64,000 nt of DNA, from the NCBI GenBank assembly GCA_013152545.1, contig JAADGF010000109.1:1-64000 (forward strand), read 5' to 3'. The DNA comes from Gammaproteobacteria bacterium. GTDB lineage: Bacteria > Pseudomonadota > Gammaproteobacteria > SZUA-152. Numbering within the stretch: position 1 is the stretch's first letter; every line of letters begins with the position of its first letter. Below the pieces are notes generated by a model. It searched no databases. It saw only the letters and a list, made by a program, of their open reading frames with translations, and was not told the origin of the DNA. Made by a program: the position numbers and the translations under genes. Shown one piece after another: positions 19,252-29,076 of this stretch.

Positions 19252-20829
19252 CTATTCACGAATTTTAATCTCTTTAAATGACTTGGTCACATGACACTTT
19301 TCACATTGTCGACCTAACTGACCCGCATGATTATCGTCTTTTTCATGACAACCAAAACAATTGGTTGGTAATTCTATTTCATCCTCAACAGCTTCTGTGT
19401 GGCAGGCATGGCAATCCAAACCTTCATGCTTACCATCCAGAGGATAATCTGTCTGATTATCATGATCAAACTGCCAAATTAACCAGTCCACGGGCCCATG
19501 GCATAACTCACACTGCTTCCCTAATTTCAATTTATGCACATCATCTGACTTGTGACACGCGATGCAATGTATCTCAGAATCTTTAAATTTTTCAGATGCA
19601 TGACAGTCTTCACACGTTAAAAATTGATGCGACCCATGCAAAGGGAAATTAGTTATATCATGATCAAAAATAACCTTTTTAACCCAACTGGACTCATTAT
19701 GACAACTGCTGCACTGATCGCCCTCCTGACCATCATGTGCGTCATCCAGCCGATGGCATTCCGCGCATTCTTTGGGTGTTTTTTTATCAAATAAATCACC
19801 TTTATGGCACGCCGCACACTCCAACTCCTTGTGCTCACCCTTTAGCTTGAATTCGGTATCCTCTGTATGATCAAACTTTACATCACGCCATTTCTTTTGG
19901 CTGTGACAACTTTCACAACGTTTACCATACCCCCCATAATGCGCATCATGGACTTCATGGCAAGAATAACAGACGCTTTTGACTTCATCTTTAAAGATAT
20001 GTTTTTTATGGCAATCTTTACACAACAAGGATTCGTGCGCATCCTTCAGTGCGAAATCAGTATCCTTGTCGTGATCAAACTCGATACGTGACCACTTTTC
20101 ATCATGGTGACATTGATGACACTTAATGCCGCGATCTCCCTCGTGTACATCATCCAAATAGTGGCAAAAATAACAATTTTTCGGCGTTTTGATATAACGC
20201 TCGTTCACATGACAGTACTGACAGGTCACTTCCTGATGCGTATTCCTTAGTGGGAAGTCTGTTTTATCATGATTAAAATATGCCGGTAACCAACCCAGCT
20301 CAAGATGGCAATTGCTACACTTCTCGCCCATTCTGCCTTTATGTGCATCATCTTTTTCGTGGCAATCAACACATCCGAATTTCTTGACTCGATAATACCT
20401 GTCCTTTTTATGGCACTGCTTACAATCGGTCGACTGATGCTCGCCTTTCAACTCAAACTCAGTACGAGTATGATCAAAGACCTCCAAGTTTAACTGCATA
20501 ATATCCGCATCCCGACCTTGATGATCCGTATGGCAAGTATAACATTCCCGTTTAGCGATATTATGTAAACGGCCATGAAATTGCTTTTTGGTTTTGATAT
20601 CTTTATCGACATCCTCGTGACAATCACGGCATAATCGGCTTTGCTTGGATCTATCAAATACTTCGTGACATTTATCGCATTTGGTTTCAAAATGGACATG
20701 CCCTTGCACCAGATCGCCGGGCTGTACTAAACCTTCAATTCTCTCAAGTGGGCTAACTGACGCCGCAGCTATAACATTAACGGCCAGCATCACAATGCCA
20801 ATTAATCCCTTATAAAATATTTTTAACAC
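19252..20829 (-). CDS. Exported multihaem c-type cytochrome, 21 CXXCH motifs
   Basis: 525 residues, signal peptide about 1-23 (LIGIVMLAVNVIAAA). There are 21 CXXCH motifs: three in the N-terminal part, then six units of about 75 residues with three haems each. Each unit reads roughly FDHDxxTDFxLxxxH....CxxCH....CxxCHxxDDxHxGxxGxxCxxCHxxxxW. This differs from the two-haem repeat of the other two cytochromes and is much more charged (K, D, E). The pattern is known from cytochrome c3 family proteins in other bacteria. It starts 22 bases after the membrane cytochrome b gene, so they are probably cotranscribed, and it is a plausible first periplasmic electron acceptor. The start at 20829 is a GTG. 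Confidence 0.9.
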   Translation of the reverse strand: MLKIFYKGLIGIVMLAVNVIAAASVSPLERIEGLVQPGDLVQGHVHFETKCDKCHEVFDRSKQSRLCRDCHEDVDKDIKTKKQFHGRLHNIAKRECYTCHTDHQGRDADIMQLNLEVFDHTRTEFELKGEHQSTDCKQCHKKDRYYRVKKFGCVDCHEKDDAHKGRMGEKCSNCHLELGWLPAYFNHDKTDFPLRNTHQEVTCQYCHVNERYIKTPKNCYFCHYLDDVHEGDRGIKCHQCHHDEKWSRIEFDHDKDTDFALKDAHESLLCKDCHKKHIFKDEVKSVCYSCHEVHDAHYGGYGKRCESCHSQKKWRDVKFDHTEDTEFKLKGEHKELECAACHKGDLFDKKTPKECAECHRLDDAHDGQEGDQCSSCHNESSWVKKVIFDHDITNFPLHGSHQFLTCEDCHASEKFKDSEIHCIACHKSDDVHKLKLGKQCELCHGPVDWLIWQFDHDNQTDYPLDGKHEGLDCHACHTEAVEDEIELPTNCFGCHEKDDNHAGQLGRQCEKCHVTKSFKEIKIRE

Positions 20830-20850
20830 CTATACTTACTCACACCACCA

Positions 20851-22485
20851 CTAATACATATGAACAGCAAGAACATGCGCCAGACTTGTAATAACCAGTA
20901 TGTACAACAGTGGAATATGTAACATTCGCCACATTACAAGAACTCTCTCTAGCAGGTGAGTATTGGCTATTTCCGCAATTGCATTGATATACTTTTTAAG
21001 TTGATCTTTCTCAACAGTCAAACGATTTTTAGTCTCATCCTTTGTCCACCCTTTACGCCGGGCCTCTGATTTAATCATGGAAGCAAGATCCAACCCAACT
21101 TTCACATAACACCCCATCGCAGAAGTGCGAATTGCCAATAAACGTACAGGCAGTTTGAACAAGGAACGTGGTCCTGTCAGACTTGCCAACGCAAAATTAG
21201 ATAGGCGGCGCTCTATTTTGTCGCTTAACGGCGAATGATAACCTCGCAGCTTCTCCAGTAAATCTCGTTCAAACTCTTTAATCGCAAGTAATTTACGGTG
21301 CAGGTTATAACCGATTCGGGTATAAATATAACGCCCAAACAAACCACTAAACACTATTGTGATCATGGTAAACAGGGCCACAGCACTATTAACAGATTTA
21401 ATATCAAAAGAGGAATGAAAAACTATAATAAGTGGTCCAAGCACTCCCCCTATCAAATGAAAGTAATACCATGCTTCCATGTTGCCCGCTTTGCGCAAAA
21501 CCTTAACACGTTTACGCAAAGCATAAATTAGAATGACGGCCATCATGATACCGCCCACCAAACCGGAATTATAGATAAAATCCCCTTCAGACTGGAAATT
21601 GATCGTACTCCAATTAGCCCATCCAAAAGCAATGATCAGCGCGATAATAGATGCAACAATCAAAACAATTCGCGTCTCCGACTTAGTACGATTATCGTTG
21701 GTATCTTCCAACATACTAGGGTACTTAGCCGCCAACAACGCGGTCGCTTTAATAATTGGGGGAGATTTTTTTTCCTCTGAAGCTGGTTGTGGCTTAGACT
21801 TGCCGTCCGGCACCACTACCCGCTGATTTTTTTTAGTCTCGATCGGTTGCTGTTGTTTTGATCGCTTATGTTTCGCCTCAAGCTGTGGCGATTGAACCCC
21901 ATCCTTAGATCTAGTGGCGTTCATTCCTGGCGTTGTATTTACGTTAATAGCTTTATTATTAACAACAGTATTATTAGTGATAGCCGCCTGCCGGGCCGCC
22001 TTCAATTGCAATGCTTTCGCTGGCGTCACTTTAACTTTGCTCGCTGCCTCAGCAGCCTTTCGAAGTCGGATTCTTTTTGCATTAGATGCCGCCACTAATT
22101 TGGCCCGGGAAAGCGCATCGCCTGGCGATTTACTTAGCTGGTGAGGGTTACTACCAACGGTGCGATCAATGGGGACCTGGGTCTGCGCTGCGTTTGCAGC
22201 AACAATATTTGCTCGCGAAACTCTTTGTCCCGCCAACGCCACCCTTTCTCTTTCTGACAACGAACGTTTACCATTATTTATCTTCGTATCCGATGGGGTC
22301 GTTGTTTGCACAGTTGACCGCGCCGAGGCAGAACTATTTACACGGGCCTTAGTTATGCTAGCCTTAGCTACGCTAGCCTTAGTTACGCGAACCTGAGTAT
22401 CTCGCTTGGCAGCAGCAGTAAGCTCAGGCGCCAATATTCGTCGGGCCTTCGCAGCTTCCCCGCTTATATCATGTTTTGTTTTCAT
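20851..22485 (-). CDS. Inner-membrane b-type cytochrome-like protein with long basic N-terminal tail
   Basis: 544 residues. Residues 1 to about 270 are low-complexity, rich in Ala, Lys, Arg and Thr, with no signal peptide and probably cytoplasmic. Five membrane segments follow, at about 273-292, 303-325, 341-360, 368-390 and 521-541. The third carries His343 and His357 and the last carries His523 and His537. Both pairs are spaced 14 residues, the usual geometry for two bis-His b haems stacked across a membrane, as in cytochrome b561, NarI and ferric-reductase-like proteins. An additional His lies at 542. Being directly upstream of the 21-haem gene, it may pass electrons between the quinone pool or a cytoplasmic reductase and the periplasmic cytochromes. 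The family name is not certain. Confidence 0.7.
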   Translation of the reverse strand: MKTKHDISGEAAKARRILAPELTAAAKRDTQVRVTKASVAKASITKARVNSSASARSTVQTTTPSDTKINNGKRSLSERERVALAGQRVSRANIVAANAAQTQVPIDRTVGSNPHQLSKSPGDALSRAKLVAASNAKRIRLRKAAEAASKVKVTPAKALQLKAARQAAITNNTVVNNKAINVNTTPGMNATRSKDGVQSPQLEAKHKRSKQQQPIETKKNQRVVVPDGKSKPQPASEEKKSPPIIKATALLAAKYPSMLEDTNDNRTKSETRIVLIVASIIALIIAFGWANWSTINFQSEGDFIYNSGLVGGIMMAVILIYALRKRVKVLRKAGNMEAWYYFHLIGGVLGPLIIVFHSSFDIKSVNSAVALFTMITIVFSGLFGRYIYTRIGYNLHRKLLAIKEFERDLLEKLRGYHSPLSDKIERRLSNFALASLTGPRSLFKLPVRLLAIRTSAMGCYVKVGLDLASMIKSEARRKGWTKDETKNRLTVEKDQLKKYINAIAEIANTHLLERVLVMWRMLHIPLLYILVITSLAHVLAVHMY

Positions 22486-22926
22486 TTTTCACCAACATTG
22501 TAAAGTCATCCCTTCTTTCATGTCTGTTTAAAAAACTAACCGTGTTACCAAGTATACTTACTATTCCAGTTGCATCAGCGATCATTACTGCTGGAGAATG
22601 CTACTACTAAACCAGACCTCAGTTTTTCTATTCAGCACCACGAAAGTTGACACATTTTCTATAGAACCTACTATCTATGGTGGTGGGTGAAGCTGAAGTA
22701 AGCAAGGTGTTGCTCTCATAGCGAGTGGATACCACCGCTGATCAAAAACAGCGGCGCTCTGCCTTTTGGGTTGTGTAAAAAAACGCTCAGTGGCGTCCTT
22801 TATTCGAAAATAATCAACAGACTTCTGCCTCATTCACCTTGGCCTACCGTTTTCTCAATGACTCATGTCAGTAGTCACTACAAGTTCAATCACTACAAAT
22901 AGGCAAGAAGGGTCAGCGCACAGCCT
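22486..22926. other. Intergenic region, no gene recognised
   Basis: 441 bases between the TPR gene and the cytochrome b gene, both minus strand. It may hold the promoter for the cytochrome operon. Short reading frames have no recognisable domain. A sequence like a decayed coding region (about 22680-22860) was seen but could not be assigned. Confidence 0.35.
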
Positions 22927-23697
22927 TTAGTTTATGGCATTCACTTCCGATCTTACTCCCCCTCCTCCAGCATTGATATCTGCGATACGTTTTTCCAAAA
23001 CAGTTCGCCGGTTATCGGATGCAGGCATCGTCTTTAATGCTTTCTCCCAACTCGCTAATGCCCCTTGGTGATCCTGGGCACGAATTAATGCCTCGCCCCT
23101 ATAAAGGTAAACTAAATACGGCTGAATATCCTTTGCCTCCTCCACTTTATCTAACAAGGCAAGGGATTCCTTTAGGGTTTCCTGATCATCACTTTGGCTT
23201 AAAATTGAGGCAAGAACAAGATTTACCCGGACATGCTCTGGATTCTCACGCCACATATCCCGTAATTCTACTAACGCTTTGTCCTGTAATCCCAGTTCGT
23301 TATAGGTCTGTGCCAATAACAAACGATTATTGATATTTCCCGGTTCAGATTTAACCTTATCCTCTAGACCAGACAATAACCCACCTAACCCAGGTGCACT
23401 TACAGCGCCCACACTACCCGCCATACGATTACGATTCATGTTTTCAACAATGTTGGGGGTATTACGACCAGCACCAGTGACTGCTGACGGTGCTTTCAAT
23501 TGAAAATTTCCCGGGGTTGTGGCAGAAGGCTCTGCAACCATTCCGGCCTCAGGACTGATCGACAACAGCGAAGAGTCTGTGGCGGCATTATCTTTCTGAT
23601 TTAACCAAACGATGAATATAACAATAACGATAATGAACATCGCGATACTAAAAGGATATTTTACGCGTGGCGCACTTACACTACGTTCTTCAGTCAA
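22927..23697 (-). CDS. Membrane-anchored TPR protein (CcmI/CcmH-C-terminus-like)
   Basis: 256 residues with a single N-terminal membrane anchor (about 15-31, IAMFIIVIVIFIVWL), a linker, then TPR repeats at about 110-240 (NNRLLLAQTYNELGLQDKALVELRDMW and following). It faces the periplasm. The layout recalls the TPR part of CcmI, the holder of apocytochrome c during haem attachment. Next to genes with 89 haem sites, a chaperone role in cytochrome maturation or assembly is attractive but inferred. Same strand as, and upstream of, the cytochrome operon. Confidence 0.65.
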   Translation of the reverse strand: MTEERSVSAPRVKYPFSIAMFIIVIVIFIVWLNQKDNAATDSSLLSISPEAGMVAEPSATTPGNFQLKAPSAVTGAGRNTPNIVENMNRNRMAGSVGAVSAPGLGGLLSGLEDKVKSEPGNINNRLLLAQTYNELGLQDKALVELRDMWRENPEHVRVNLVLASILSQSDDQETLKESLALLDKVEEAKDIQPYLVYLYRGEALIRAQDHQGALASWEKALKTMPASDNRRTVLEKRIADINAGGGGVRSEVNAIN

Positions 23698-25388
23698 GTT
23701 TATTTAACTCCTTCAATGTGTCCTTTTCCAATGACATCATCATGGGAAAGGAATTTATCCTCGCATATTTAGCTTTCCTCCCTAAAATCATTCTTCGCTA
23801 CGAGTTCTGATTTTACGGTGCTTCAGAGACATAACGACCAGCACCTTATTCTTTATTCTATTTTATTCTATGTTACTTACCATTTTATTGGAACTCTATC
23901 GTTGTAGAAACTCTAATTAATTTAAGCCTCAAGGAGACATTAAGTCTTAATGACCATTTACACCCGCTAACCTAAAACAAAATTAAACTACATTAAAGCT
24001 ACAACAAGTTTATTAATACAAGCTTAAATCAATTTTACGGACATCATTTATCTTTAAATCTCAAAATGGAATAAACGATCAACCATACACAGGGTTTCCC
24101 AGTAATTTCGCCAAACTTAACACACTTAATATTCCATCTAACCTAAATCCATCCAATTAGCATAAATGCCCGCCTTTCTAGCACGGATAAGTAAACTACG
24201 CCTCGCCCTGATTTGTCAACGCCTATATTACCACAACCGACTACTAGCACAGTTATTTGATCAAAAATACTTAATTTAAACACATTCAATATAGCTTTTA
24301 ACTATGATGCGCCGCAAAATAAAGCCTGATCAGCATCAAATTACATAGCCCCACATGTTAACCGCAACCCTTCAATAACGTTAAGCAACCACCTCAAAAT
24401 AATAAGCCATTCGTGAGCCTTAACATTTGAACATCATCTCTATCGAAGATGCTTAATTTACGCAGCAATAGCCCTAATAATAACTACGATTTTCGAAAAA
24501 AAAACAATTGTTACAGCTATGTATCAAGACTTAACTCTGCCACACCACCACTGTAAGTAGTACCATATCGATTACTTACAAAAGAATGTAACAGCGAGCG
24601 GCTAAAGCCGATGAATTAGTTTAAGGAATTAAAAACCCCCGGCTACCAATCAGCCTTAAAATAACGCAGTTAAACGTAAAAAAAACATGTCATATATTGA
24701 TGGCCCTAGCGAACTCAAAAACAGCGTCGTTGCCTTAATACACCAACTGTTGTCACCTTATGCTGGGTTTACTTGGAATAAATTGATCGTTGAATTTACC
24801 AGGCACATCAAACGATTGTAGGAACTTTCTGTGCTCCAATGGAGTTTGTTAGACTCAACCAAACCAGCAATAACTATCACCGATAAACGCAATCACCGAA
24901 GAGCAATGGCGCTACCTTACGTCGAGACTACTAAAAATCTGATTATTTCGGTATTTCAAATCCCATACCCGACCCGTGGCGTTTAGCATGTTAGATGGAT
25001 AACTTGATTCTTATTTTATTTCATACCTCCAAAAACAGGTTCTTTAAGAAAGGCAAAATGATAAGTAAAGAGCCTGATGATTTCCAGGAATTTCAATATC
25101 GGCATAGAATACATTCAGATGTGCAATGACACTCCCGCAAAAAAATGTCAAAGGTATTTTTGGGCCACATTACGTTCCCTTGTTCAATATTACTATAGCC
25201 GTAAACTACAATGATTTCTTCAACAACACGATTCAGCGCGACGAACGAACACCGCAGCCTGGTATAGTAGCAGGCTTTCAATAAGCATAAAAATTTGACA
25301 TGCTTGTAACATTGCGAGTAAATATTGACATATCGACAATCAAACATTAGTTATTCATTGCTTCAGACTAGGTATTACATCACTCCAC
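23698..25388. other. 1.7-kb AT-rich region without supported genes
   Basis: The gap lies between the minus-strand TPR gene and the plus-strand oxidoreductase gene. It contains a degenerate repeat (about 24720-24845) that recurs at about 33850-33965. A segment near 25033-25075 shares a CAGGTTCTTTA-type motif with about 32330-32370. A 12-base hairpin CGGCTAAAGCCG lies near 24600, followed by a CCCCCGGC motif. An 84-codon minus-strand ORF at 25093-25347 has no family features and is probably chance. The divergent promoters for both cytochrome-related units must lie here. Confidence 0.4.
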
Positions 25389-26783
25389 ATGGAAGAAAAC
25401 TCTCAGTTTATTGCTGACCTGCTGTATTTATTATCGGTAACGGGCCTGGAAGATCTACCTAAGATCTTAATATACCTTATCCCCATCGTTATATCCTGGC
25501 TTGTCTTTAAAAAAATCAAGGCTAAACGCGAGCATATTAGCCAGGAAACGCTTAAGGCTGCAACATCTGCTGGCTTTTTCGAGCCTACATCCCTACATCC
25601 TGTCATTGACCCCAATATCTGTCTTGGCTGCGCAACTTGCGTGGATGCCTGTCCTGAAGGTAACGTACTGGGCATCGTTCAAGAAAAAGCACGCTTAGTT
25701 AATCCTGGGCACTGCATCGGTCATGGTGCTTGCAAAAACGCCTGCCCCACTGAAGCCATTACCCTCGTGTTGGGTAAAGAAACCCGCGGGATCGACATTC
25801 CCAATGTGCAACCCAATTTCGAAACCAATGTACCAGGAATCTTTATCGCCGGAGAACTCGGCGGCATGGGACTTATTCGCAATGCGATTGAGCAGGGACG
25901 ACAAGCGATGGAGAGCATCACTAAATCCGTGGGTACCTCTGACAGCAAAGCCCCCTTAGACGTTGTCATTATTGGTGCTGGTCCAGCCGGTTTTTCAGCC
26001 AGCCTTTATGCTCAGGAACATAAAATCAATTACATCACGGTGGAACAGGAAACCCTCGGCGGTACAGTGGCACACTACCCGCGGGACAAAATCGTGATGA
26101 CAGCGCCTGTAAAACTCCCAATTATAGGCCAAGTCCGGTTTGATGAAACCAGCAAAGACGTTTTGGTGAATTTTTGGCGAGACTCAGAGCAAAAATCCGG
26201 CATCCATATCAACGTCAAAGAGCGCATGGAAAAAATCGATAAAATAGCTGACGGTTATTTAGTTAAAACCGACAAAAACCACTATCACACAAAAACGGTG
26301 CTGCTCGCAATAGGTCGCCGGGGCACACCCAGAAAATTAGGGGTCCCAGGTGAAGAACTAAGCAAAGTGGTATACCGTTTAGATAATCCAGCTCAATATA
26401 GCCACCGTAACGTACTAGTGGTTGGTGGCGGCAATAGTGCTTTGGAAAGTGCGATGGCTATTTCCAACCAAGTCGGAGCCAAAGTGACGCTCTCATACCA
26501 TGGCAACACATTTCAAAAAGCCAATCCAAAAAACATTACTGTAATTGATGAAGCAGCCAAAGCAGGGGAACTCCAAATATTGATGCAGTCCACCGTTAAA
26601 CGCATAGGCTTAAAAGACATCACTCTTCTATACCAAGGCAGAGAACTGGACTTCGGCAATGACAGTGTCATCATTTGCTCAGGCGGAATATTAGCAACCA
26701 CAATCCTTCGCAATCTCGGCATTGATATCGAAACCAAATACGACGCCGCTTACAATCCTAACGCATCAGCTGAACGCTCATAA
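25389..26783 (+). CDS. Membrane-anchored ferredoxin / FAD-NAD(P) oxidoreductase
   Basis: 464 residues. One N-terminal membrane segment (about 22-41, ILIYLIPIVISWLVF) is followed by two [4Fe-4S] ferredoxin motifs, CLGCATCVDACP (about 78-89) and CIGHGACKNACP (about 109-120). A thioredoxin-reductase-like flavoprotein then has a FAD site (VVIIGAGPAGFSASLYA, about 193-209) and an NAD(P) site (VLVVGGGNSALESA, about 339-352). The CXXC redox pair of true thioredoxin reductase is absent, so it more likely moves electrons between NAD(P)H, FAD and FeS clusters. With no signal peptide, the cofactor domains should be cytoplasmic. It is divergent from the cytochrome block and could be the cytoplasmic end of that electron path (inference). 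Confidence 0.8.
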   Translation: MEENSQFIADLLYLLSVTGLEDLPKILIYLIPIVISWLVFKKIKAKREHISQETLKAATSAGFFEPTSLHPVIDPNICLGCATCVDACPEGNVLGIVQEKARLVNPGHCIGHGACKNACPTEAITLVLGKETRGIDIPNVQPNFETNVPGIFIAGELGGMGLIRNAIEQGRQAMESITKSVGTSDSKAPLDVVIIGAGPAGFSASLYAQEHKINYITVEQETLGGTVAHYPRDKIVMTAPVKLPIIGQVRFDETSKDVLVNFWRDSEQKSGIHINVKERMEKIDKIADGYLVKTDKNHYHTKTVLLAIGRRGTPRKLGVPGEELSKVVYRLDNPAQYSHRNVLVVGGGNSALESAMAISNQVGAKVTLSYHGNTFQKANPKNITVIDEAAKAGELQILMQSTVKRIGLKDITLLYQGRELDFGNDSVIICSGGILATTILRNLGIDIETKYDAAYNPNASAERS

Positions 26784-26984
26784 ACCACGCTAACGCTTTA
26801 AAACAATTGAAATATTGTGTTTTTACCACTACCTAGCACTCAAAGGGGGTGATGTGCGGCGTCATGTAGAACCCATTTTTTATCGCTTCTGCGTCGTTAC
26901 AAATCGTTGTAATAACTCGCCATTTAAGTTTATCAATCCAGTGATTTCTTCGACGAAAAACGATCAAAAACGAAAAACATTCAT

Positions 26985-28472
26985 CTAAAGCAAAGAATTC
27001 TTATAATTACTCCGCCTCATCCATCGATATACAGTAACTCCCATAATCAAACCAAACGCAACCAGAATAATTGGCGTTAATGCTGATTTTTGCGTGAAGT
27101 TCGCCAAAGAAAAAAAACCTGGCTGTTCCTCGCTTGTGGCATCCGAGCGACTTGGATTACCCTGTAAGTTTTTTTCAATTTGGGTCTGCCTGGCTTCCGG
27201 GACAGGTAACGTGCCGGACACTACGCGGGGTAAAGCCGTATTTGTGGCTGGCGCACTCTCAGAGAAAGATTGTTTGTTCACCGCAGACGAGGCAGGCAAA
27301 CTGGGTTTAATCTGTTTTAATCTTTTCGTAGTGCCACCATCACCCAAACCTTGAGCAGAATTATACCATTTTTCAGATTCTAAAACGCTTGGTTGAAGCC
27401 CCCAACCATTCTCATAGAGATACCCTAAACCAATTTGTCCATCAGATTCACCATTAACGGCCTTTTCAAGATACCAACTGACCGCAACAGACATACCACC
27501 ACTTAACGCATGCGACAAATAAATAGGAAGCATTGCACTGGCGACTTTATGACCTTGCTTGGCCGCATCCGTTAACCACTGCTCACCTTTTGCTGAGTCC
27601 TTCTCTACCCCCAGACCGTAGATATACGCCTTAGCTAATCGATATTGTGACTCCGCATGCCCTTGTTTTGCTGCACTGTTATACCAAGCAAGCGCCTTAA
27701 CTCTATCACGCTCCAACTTATTGCCTGCGTCATGCAATTTTCCCAATTCAAATTGCGCTGCCGGATTCCCTGCATTCGCTTCGCGTTGCAGGAATGCAAG
27801 GTTACTACTCTCCAATGGCGGCCTCACAGTCCTGACTTCGCTTTGGAGAAATTCCGGAGTACGGTTTCCGATTTCAATTTCTTTCCCTACCGTGTTCTTA
27901 CTTTTGCTGGTAAAACGTTCTTTAACTTCTTTTTTTGCTCCTTTATCACTTGCCTCATCAAGAATTGCCAACAGCTTAGCCTTGGACTTATTTTCACCAA
28001 GATCAATAAAAGGTTTTATTTTTTTTATGATATTTTCAGATGACAAATCCTGCACGGTGTCCGGCGACAACACTTTATCGTATAATAACGTTGCAAACGT
28101 ATTGCCGTTCTCACTTGCACTTCGCACCCACCGGGTGCCATTTATCAAACTTTGGCGGGTTCCTTCGCCAAGAATATACATCACGCCTAATTTAAGCTGC
28201 GCTTGGGGATGATCTTGTTCAGAAGCTTCTTTATACCAACGAACGGCTTCGTCGCTATTTACCGGAACACCAAACCCTGTTTCATAGACTGACCCTAAAT
28301 TATACTGAGCCTCTGCATCCCCCTGCTTTGCCAATTCCAGGTACCATTGAACAGCGGCAGGCAAGCTGCCCACATTACGATCAACTACAGCGATGTTGCC
28401 TTCATCAGCAACAGTAGTGCAACTAAACACAAGCAACATAACAATCAACACCACCGGAAATTTATAATTCAT
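26985..28472 (-). CDS. Sel1-like repeat protein with C-terminal membrane segment
   Basis: About 495 residues from the ATG at 28472, which opens a good signal sequence (MNYKFPVVLIVMLLVFSC, possible lipobox Cys). An upstream ATG at 28517 adds 15 unlikely residues. Two groups of Sel1-type repeats are seen: AEAQYNLGSVYETGFGVPVN and AQLKLGVMYILGEGT near the N-terminus, then AAQFELGKLHDAGN, ESQYRLAKAYIYGLGVEKD and DGQIGLGYLYENGWGL. The end has a membrane helix (about residues 468-486) and a basic tail. Sel1 proteins act as scaffolds or regulators. The partner is unknown. Confidence 0.8.
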   Translation of the reverse strand: MNYKFPVVLIVMLLVFSCTTVADEGNIAVVDRNVGSLPAAVQWYLELAKQGDAEAQYNLGSVYETGFGVPVNSDEAVRWYKEASEQDHPQAQLKLGVMYILGEGTRQSLINGTRWVRSASENGNTFATLLYDKVLSPDTVQDLSSENIIKKIKPFIDLGENKSKAKLLAILDEASDKGAKKEVKERFTSKSKNTVGKEIEIGNRTPEFLQSEVRTVRPPLESSNLAFLQREANAGNPAAQFELGKLHDAGNKLERDRVKALAWYNSAAKQGHAESQYRLAKAYIYGLGVEKDSAKGEQWLTDAAKQGHKVASAMLPIYLSHALSGGMSVAVSWYLEKAVNGESDGQIGLGYLYENGWGLQPSVLESEKWYNSAQGLGDGGTTKRLKQIKPSLPASSAVNKQSFSESAPATNTALPRVVSGTLPVPEARQTQIEKNLQGNPSRSDATSEEQPGFFSLANFTQKSALTPIILVAFGLIMGVTVYRWMRRSNYKNSLL

Positions 28473-28851
28473 ATTGTGTGGGATATTTGGTAACAGGTTC
28501 AGTTTCAAAATGGGCACCAGACACGAGAAAAAAAAGAATTAGAACAGGCGACAACTTTAACATGAATACTAATAATTATCCGAATTTCGTCACTTTGTGT
28601 AAGATATTTCACCAGCAAAAAACTGACGCAAGTGAGCCTCGTGAATTAACTAGAAAGGCGATTCATTGCCGCTCAAATTTGCTACCAGCAAGGTTATCGC
28701 CACAAGGCGTGGTTCACCGGGAATTTCGGCCACCTTACTCTCATTTAAGAACGACAATACCGTAGCCGCACGTTTAGGCAACACTCTACGGACAAAGCGC
28801 TAAAAACCTATCTGTGTTGCTGCACTTTCTCGACGCGGAGTCACTATATAG

Positions 28852-29007
28852 GTAGGTGAGCACAATTATTTTAACATTTTCTTGTCTATTTTCCGGCCTT
28901 CTGCGTTGCTCTGCTACGATCACATAGCTCACTATGCTCATCTTCACAGCGTCTTGATGGCCATAAAATATCCTGCGATTGTTTGTTAAAATAATTATGC
29001 TCACTTA
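28852..29007. repeat. Foldback element with 25-bp terminal inverted repeats
   Basis: The left end 28852-28876 (GTAGGTGAGCACAATTATTT..) is matched by the reverse complement at 28983-29007 (..AAATAATTATGCTCACTTAC), with two mismatches. Total is about 156 bp with no coding capacity. Interpreted as a non-autonomous element. The second member of this family was not found in the window. Confidence 0.65.
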
Positions 29008-29076
29008 CTTACTTTCGAAAACGCATCTGGCATCTGGGTTTTTAGCACTTTGCTGAGTCGCTGAGTCTATATTCCG

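Noticed and set aside
22680-22860. Sequence resembling a decayed coding stretch upstream of the cytochrome b gene
   Set aside because: No family could be recognised in any frame.
24590-24650. Hairpin CGGCTAAAGCCG followed by AAAAACCCCCGGCTACC, recalling the 3' end of IS200/IS605 elements
   Set aside because: No TnpA or TnpB coding sequence is seen next to it and the motif is short, so it is not called.
25093-25347. 84-codon minus-strand ORF with several Cys
   Set aside because: No ribosome site, no domain, Cys not in a haem or metal pattern, AT-rich gap. Probably chance.
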